From: Pyrinomonadaceae bacterium
GTDB lineage: Bacteria; Acidobacteriota; Blastocatellia; Pyrinomonadales; Pyrinomonadaceae
DNA: 9,285 bases
NCBI GenBank assembly: GCA_025937955.1
Contig: JAICQI010000189.1
Span: forward strand, 1-9,285
Direction of reading: 5' to 3'
The number at the start of each line of letters is the position of its first letter. Position 1 is the stretch's first letter. This document shows positions 6,435-9,285 of this stretch, piece after piece. The notes beneath the pieces are model-generated. The model was not told the DNA's origin. It was given only the letters and a program-made list of their open reading frames with translations, and searched no databases. The translations under genes and the position numbers were made by a program.

Positions 6435-6671
6435 ATGTTGACAAATACAATTTCAGCGGGAAGATACTTCCACATGGCCGAAACCACTCACTGCCACACT
6501 CACGGCGATTGCGAGCAAACATTTGTCTGTAGTCATCTGACGGAGGGTACGGCCGGTTTGGGTTTCAACCGTGGCGAGCCTTCTGACGATGATCCTCTCC
6601 CCAATGCGTGGTGCGAGCCCGAGCGCGTCAAAGAAATCATGATCCGCCGTTTTGACTTGCCCGAGAATTAG
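6435..6671 (+). CDS. Small Cys/His-rich protein of unknown function, possibly metal-binding
   Basis: A 78-residue cytosolic protein with a striking cluster of possible metal ligands: T-H-C-H-T-H-G-D-C (H19, C20, H21, H23, C26), then F-V-C-S-H (C32, H34), and W-C at residues 59-60. The middle and tail are acidic (EPSDDDPLP), and there is no signal peptide or membrane segment. I do not recognise a named family. The C-H-x-H-G...F-V-C-x-H layout suggests a zinc-type site, but this is inference. The start at 6435 has AAGGAAG (6421-6427) 7 nt upstream. An alternative ATG at 6474 would give a 65-residue protein that keeps all the Cys and His except one N-terminal His, but its GGGAAG is 10 nt away. 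It is the only plus-strand gene seen, divergent from the permease and 10 bp tail-to-tail from the Nudix gene. The reading frame is well supported by the ribosome site and composition. Confidence 0.75.
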   Translation: MLTNTISAGRYFHMAETTHCHTHGDCEQTFVCSHLTEGTAGLGFNRGEPSDDDPLPNAWCEPERVKEIMIRRFDLPEN

Positions 6672-6681
6672 CCTTTTACGC

Positions 6682-7092
6682 TTAATCTGGCGGAGTCATT
6701 TCCTCTAACAAAGCTTTCTCCAGCGGGTATTGCACTCGTGCGATCGCTTGTTCGACTGGCAGCCAAACGAGTTCGTCAACTTCGTTCTCAAGCGTTGATG
6801 GTTCACCTTGAGCGACCATGTGCCAGTAGCGAACGATCTTGGGGCGGCCCTTAACTTCATAAGCAACTGCGCCGGCGAAACCCAGGATTCGTGCGTCGTA
6901 TCCGGTTTCCTCTTTTATTTCCCGAAGCGCCGCTTCGTGCCATGATTCACCTTTCTTCAGTTTTCCTTTGGGCAAGGTCCAATCGTCGTACCGGTTACGG
7001 TGGACCACTGCGATGAGCCGTCGCTCGGGAGGGCCTTGCCAGAGCAAGGCGCCCGCCGCACGTATCATGTCAGTTGGTTCTTCGGCTGGCAT
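6682..7092 (-). CDS. Nudix (MutT-like) hydrolase
   Basis: A complete single-domain Nudix protein of 136 residues that cleaves a nucleoside diphosphate linked to another moiety, using Mg2+. The Nudix box GX5EX7REUXEEXGU is perfect at residues 43-65: G43, E49, R57, E58, E61, E62, G64, Y65. It is preceded by DDWTLPKGKL, a form common in MutT1-like and diadenosine-polyphosphate hydrolase-like members, so a dinucleoside polyphosphate or oxidised-nucleotide substrate is plausible but cannot be assigned. The ATG at 7092 shares a base with the TGA of the amidohydrolase gene (TGATG) and has no good Shine-Dalgarno, so translation by reinitiation after the upstream gene is likely. An in-frame ATG at codon 9, just before the IRAAGALLW strand, is a possible alternative. 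At the 3' end only 10 bp separate it from the convergent small Cys/His gene, leaving no space for a terminator between the stop codons. Confidence 0.94.
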   Translation of the reverse strand: MPAEEPTDMIRAAGALLWQGPPERRLIAVVHRNRYDDWTLPKGKLKKGESWHEAALREIKEETGYDARILGFAGAVAYEVKGRPKIVRYWHMVAQGEPSTLENEVDELVWLPVEQAIARVQYPLEKALLEEMTPPD

Positions 7093-9122
7093 CAGTTCTT
7101 AAAATCTACACTCTGCCAGAGTCTTGCACAATCAAAGAGTCGTCCCTGTGTCACAACAGACCTGATCTTTCGAATGTTGCTAATGTTTTCGAGCGGATTC
7201 GCATCGAGGACGATGAGGTCCGCACGCTTGCCAACTTCGATTGCGCCGACTTCACCGTCAAGCTTCATCACGCGAGCAGGCACTATGGTCGCCGCTTGTA
7301 TTGCTTCGAGCGGCGTCAATCCTGCTTTGACGTACAACTCGAGTTCTCGATGCAGCGTGTGACCCGGAACGCCGACATCGGTTCCGGCAACGATCGGCAC
7401 TCCGGCTTTATGTAACGCGCCGGTGATCTTCAGTAAAACGTCTACAACCATAGCCAGTCCTTCAGCCAGATCAGCCGATTCGCCTTTCTTGTTTATCTGC
7501 ACCTTCAATTCCGCCGGTACCTTCGTAACTCCAGGCTCGAAACTTTCAATAGGAACATTCAGCGGCCGCAGCATTAGCTCCAGCACTGCATCAGTTGGAT
7601 CGATAACGGTGCCGTGTTCCTTGAAAAATTTCACGGCATAAGTGACGTTGCGACTAAACAGATCAATCGTTACCGGCGGATTGTTGCGGTTGCGCCTAGG
7701 GAAGAATCCGCTCTCGACGTAATTTAGATGACTGAGTTGATCCATGCCGGCTTCTACGGCCTGAAGCGCATTCATCCCGTCCGGCACATGGCCCGTAACC
7801 GTCATGCCGAGTCGATGTGCTTCCGCACAGATTAGTTTCAGCGTTTCCGGTTTGACGGCGTCCCTGATTTTGAGTTGTTCATAGCCCGCGTCCTTGTAGC
7901 GTTGGACGGCGGCGCGCACTTCTTCCGCAGTCTCGACCTGAACGTCGAACGAATGCCCCTCATTCTTTCCATCGATGTAACCGGCCAGGAGCATGCGCGG
8001 GCCCAGCCCGCGTTTCTCTTTAGCTGCATCCCGCAAAGCCGTTCCAAACTCCATATCGTTGCCTACGTCTAGAGCGGTTGTGATACCCGCTGCGAGATAA
8101 GTGGGACCAAACTCGGTCTGGTAGAGATGCGCGTGCATGTCCCAGAGGCCAGGCAGCAGAAATTTCCCCGTGACATCGACGATCTTCGCGCCGTCTGGAA
8201 TTCTGATCGTGGCACGAGGACCAGCGGCGACGATGCGGTCACCGTCGATCACCACGACCGCATTTGGAGTAGTCGGTTTGCCCGTGACATCGATCAACGT
8301 GCCGCCGACCAAAGCAAGCGAAACGGTTGATTTTGGGCTCAGCTCATTCGCAACCTGTGTCAGCCGTTCGATCGCATCCTCGACGGCTCTTCTTAGAAAG
8401 AACGAAATTGACGACTCGTAGCCGTCGCGAAAAGCGTATAGGTTTGTCTCGATGTCGCTGCCGAGGTTGACTGCTGCAACAAATCGATTTTCTGCGTCTA
8501 ACCAAAGCGTCTGTCGTCCCCATCCTCCACGCCAATTTTTTCCGCTGAGATGATAGCGAGTTAGTTCGATTGGTTTGCCTGAGTTCGTCAAAGTATCTTT
8601 GCCACGCAATTCGACAAAAGCTTCACCAGCAGGCAGGAGCGCAATCGAAGCCGGCCGCCCGTGAACGAGCCAGTAACGAATGAGCATCGTCTCTATTGAC
8701 ACGGGCACGTAGCCACTCATCGTAAAGAACTTGCGCGACACTTCGACCGACTTGTTCTGACCGCGGTCCTGAATAGTTGCCGTTTTACCTTGAACGGTGA
8801 TCGAAGTGGCTTCTTCCAGGTCTAGCAGGGTTGGGCCTTTGATCTCGAAACTCTGCGGCGTGAGATCTTTTGCAGCGCGTAAGATTGCATTGACGAGCGG
8901 TTTCTTTTCCTGTTGCGCGAACGGCAATTCCGTTTTGGTTTGAACGATCAGATCGCCGTTGGGAGACTGATTGATCTGATAGGTTTCTTCCCCTCGGATC
9001 TGTTTGGTTTCGTAGAAACGAATTTTGCCGCTGTCAATCAAGACACTATCCGCTTGTGCTTGCGCCAGGGTTGCTGCGAACAGCAGTGCTAAACCGGCAA
9101 GGATGGATTTAGTGTGGCTCAT
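7092..9122 (-). CDS. Secreted amidohydrolase (imidazolonepropionase-like) with extra N-terminal domain
   Basis: A 676-residue exported hydrolase. Residues 1-22 are a signal peptide with cleavage after Ala22 (or Ala24). Residues about 25-262 form an additional beta-rich domain that I cannot name; its WLDAENRFVAAV segment recalls LolA-like/DUF3108-type strands (weak inference). Residues about 265-676 are a metal-dependent amidohydrolase of the COG1228 type. The flanking beta element LVGGTLIDVTG opens it, and FLLPGLWDMHAH gives the metal pair H330 and H332. Then come K418 in QLKI (the likely carboxylated lysine), H445 in TGHVPD, H465 in QLSHL and D582 in AGTDVG. The C-terminus has the usual GAIEVGKRADLIVLDANP. 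All expected ligands are present, so it should be active, perhaps on dipeptides or another cyclic or linear amide; the substrate is unknown. GGAGAG at 9130-9135, 7 nt before the ATG, supports the start. It is the first gene of a two-gene operon with the Nudix hydrolase. Confidence 0.93.
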   Translation of the reverse strand: MSHTKSILAGLALLFAATLAQAQADSVLIDSGKIRFYETKQIRGEETYQINQSPNGDLIVQTKTELPFAQQEKKPLVNAILRAAKDLTPQSFEIKGPTLLDLEEATSITVQGKTATIQDRGQNKSVEVSRKFFTMSGYVPVSIETMLIRYWLVHGRPASIALLPAGEAFVELRGKDTLTNSGKPIELTRYHLSGKNWRGGWGRQTLWLDAENRFVAAVNLGSDIETNLYAFRDGYESSISFFLRRAVEDAIERLTQVANELSPKSTVSLALVGGTLIDVTGKPTTPNAVVVIDGDRIVAAGPRATIRIPDGAKIVDVTGKFLLPGLWDMHAHLYQTEFGPTYLAAGITTALDVGNDMEFGTALRDAAKEKRGLGPRMLLAGYIDGKNEGHSFDVQVETAEEVRAAVQRYKDAGYEQLKIRDAVKPETLKLICAEAHRLGMTVTGHVPDGMNALQAVEAGMDQLSHLNYVESGFFPRRNRNNPPVTIDLFSRNVTYAVKFFKEHGTVIDPTDAVLELMLRPLNVPIESFEPGVTKVPAELKVQINKKGESADLAEGLAMVVDVLLKITGALHKAGVPIVAGTDVGVPGHTLHRELELYVKAGLTPLEAIQAATIVPARVMKLDGEVGAIEVGKRADLIVLDANPLENISNIRKIRSVVTQGRLFDCARLWQSVDFKN

Positions 9123-9285
9123 TTGAACACTCTCCAGGGAAAAGACGTTCCGGGCGGAATAACTGTTACAAAACTAAAAGCGGCCGGTGTTTATCTGGTG
9201 TGAATCGTAGAGTTCTAATAATAGCAATTACGGCTGTTTTTTTCGTCGCTGATGTATCAGCTCAAAATCAGCGGCACGTCATTAC
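9123..9285 (-). promoter_or_regulatory. Upstream region of the amidohydrolase-Nudix operon, with a dyad
   Basis: No gene is seen here. On the minus strand GGAGAG (9130-9135) is the ribosome site of the amidohydrolase. Further up, an A+T-rich stretch contains TATTAT, a possible -10 box, without a clear -35. The perfect dyad GCTGAT-N2-ATCAGC lies at 9248-9261, and a third half-site ATCAGC follows at 9267-9272, giving three similar half-sites in 25 bp. This could be an operator for a dimeric regulator. Promoter and operator are both tentative. Confidence 0.35.

Overview
The window looks like a chromosomal segment from an acidobacterium, probably of the Blastocatellia type. Two families that are strongly expanded in Acidobacteriota sit side by side: a VWFA-related secreted protein and an ABC permease of the 'duplicated orphan permease' kind with no ATPase gene beside it. 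Three of the seven proteins carry Sec signal peptides ending in Ala-Gln. The taxonomic call is inference from family content. No phage, transposase, rRNA, tRNA or CRISPR array is visible.

Layout. Positions 1-213 hold three near-identical 67-bp tandem repeats plus a partial fourth, each boundary carrying a hairpin. From 225 to 6225 everything is on the minus strand. In transcription order these are a large ABC permease (6225-3772), a 49-residue Cys-rich metallothionein (3690-3541), a secreted VWFA-related protein (3397-1205) and a secreted TPR protein (1196-225). The last two are 8 bp apart and almost certainly one operon. The metallothionein has the strongest ribosome binding site in the window and matches the cyanobacterial SmtA ligand layout.

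The 209-bp region 6226-6434 separates the minus-strand permease from a plus-strand small Cys/His-rich protein (6435-6671), and it carries three inverted repeats. Tail to tail with that small gene, only 10 bp away, is a second minus-strand operon: a secreted two-domain amidohydrolase (9122-7092) followed by a Nudix hydrolase (7092-6682). The amidohydrolase stop and Nudix start overlap as TGATG, which suggests translational coupling. Upstream of the amidohydrolase, 9123-9285 is noncoding and holds a dyad that could be an operator.

Functionally the window mixes envelope or secreted proteins (VWFA, TPR, permease, amidohydrolase) with two small, probably metal-binding proteins and a nucleotide-pool or housecleaning enzyme. 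No single pathway joins them. The items most worth a second look are the unusual metallothionein, the small Cys/His-rich protein, and the 67-bp hairpin repeat array.
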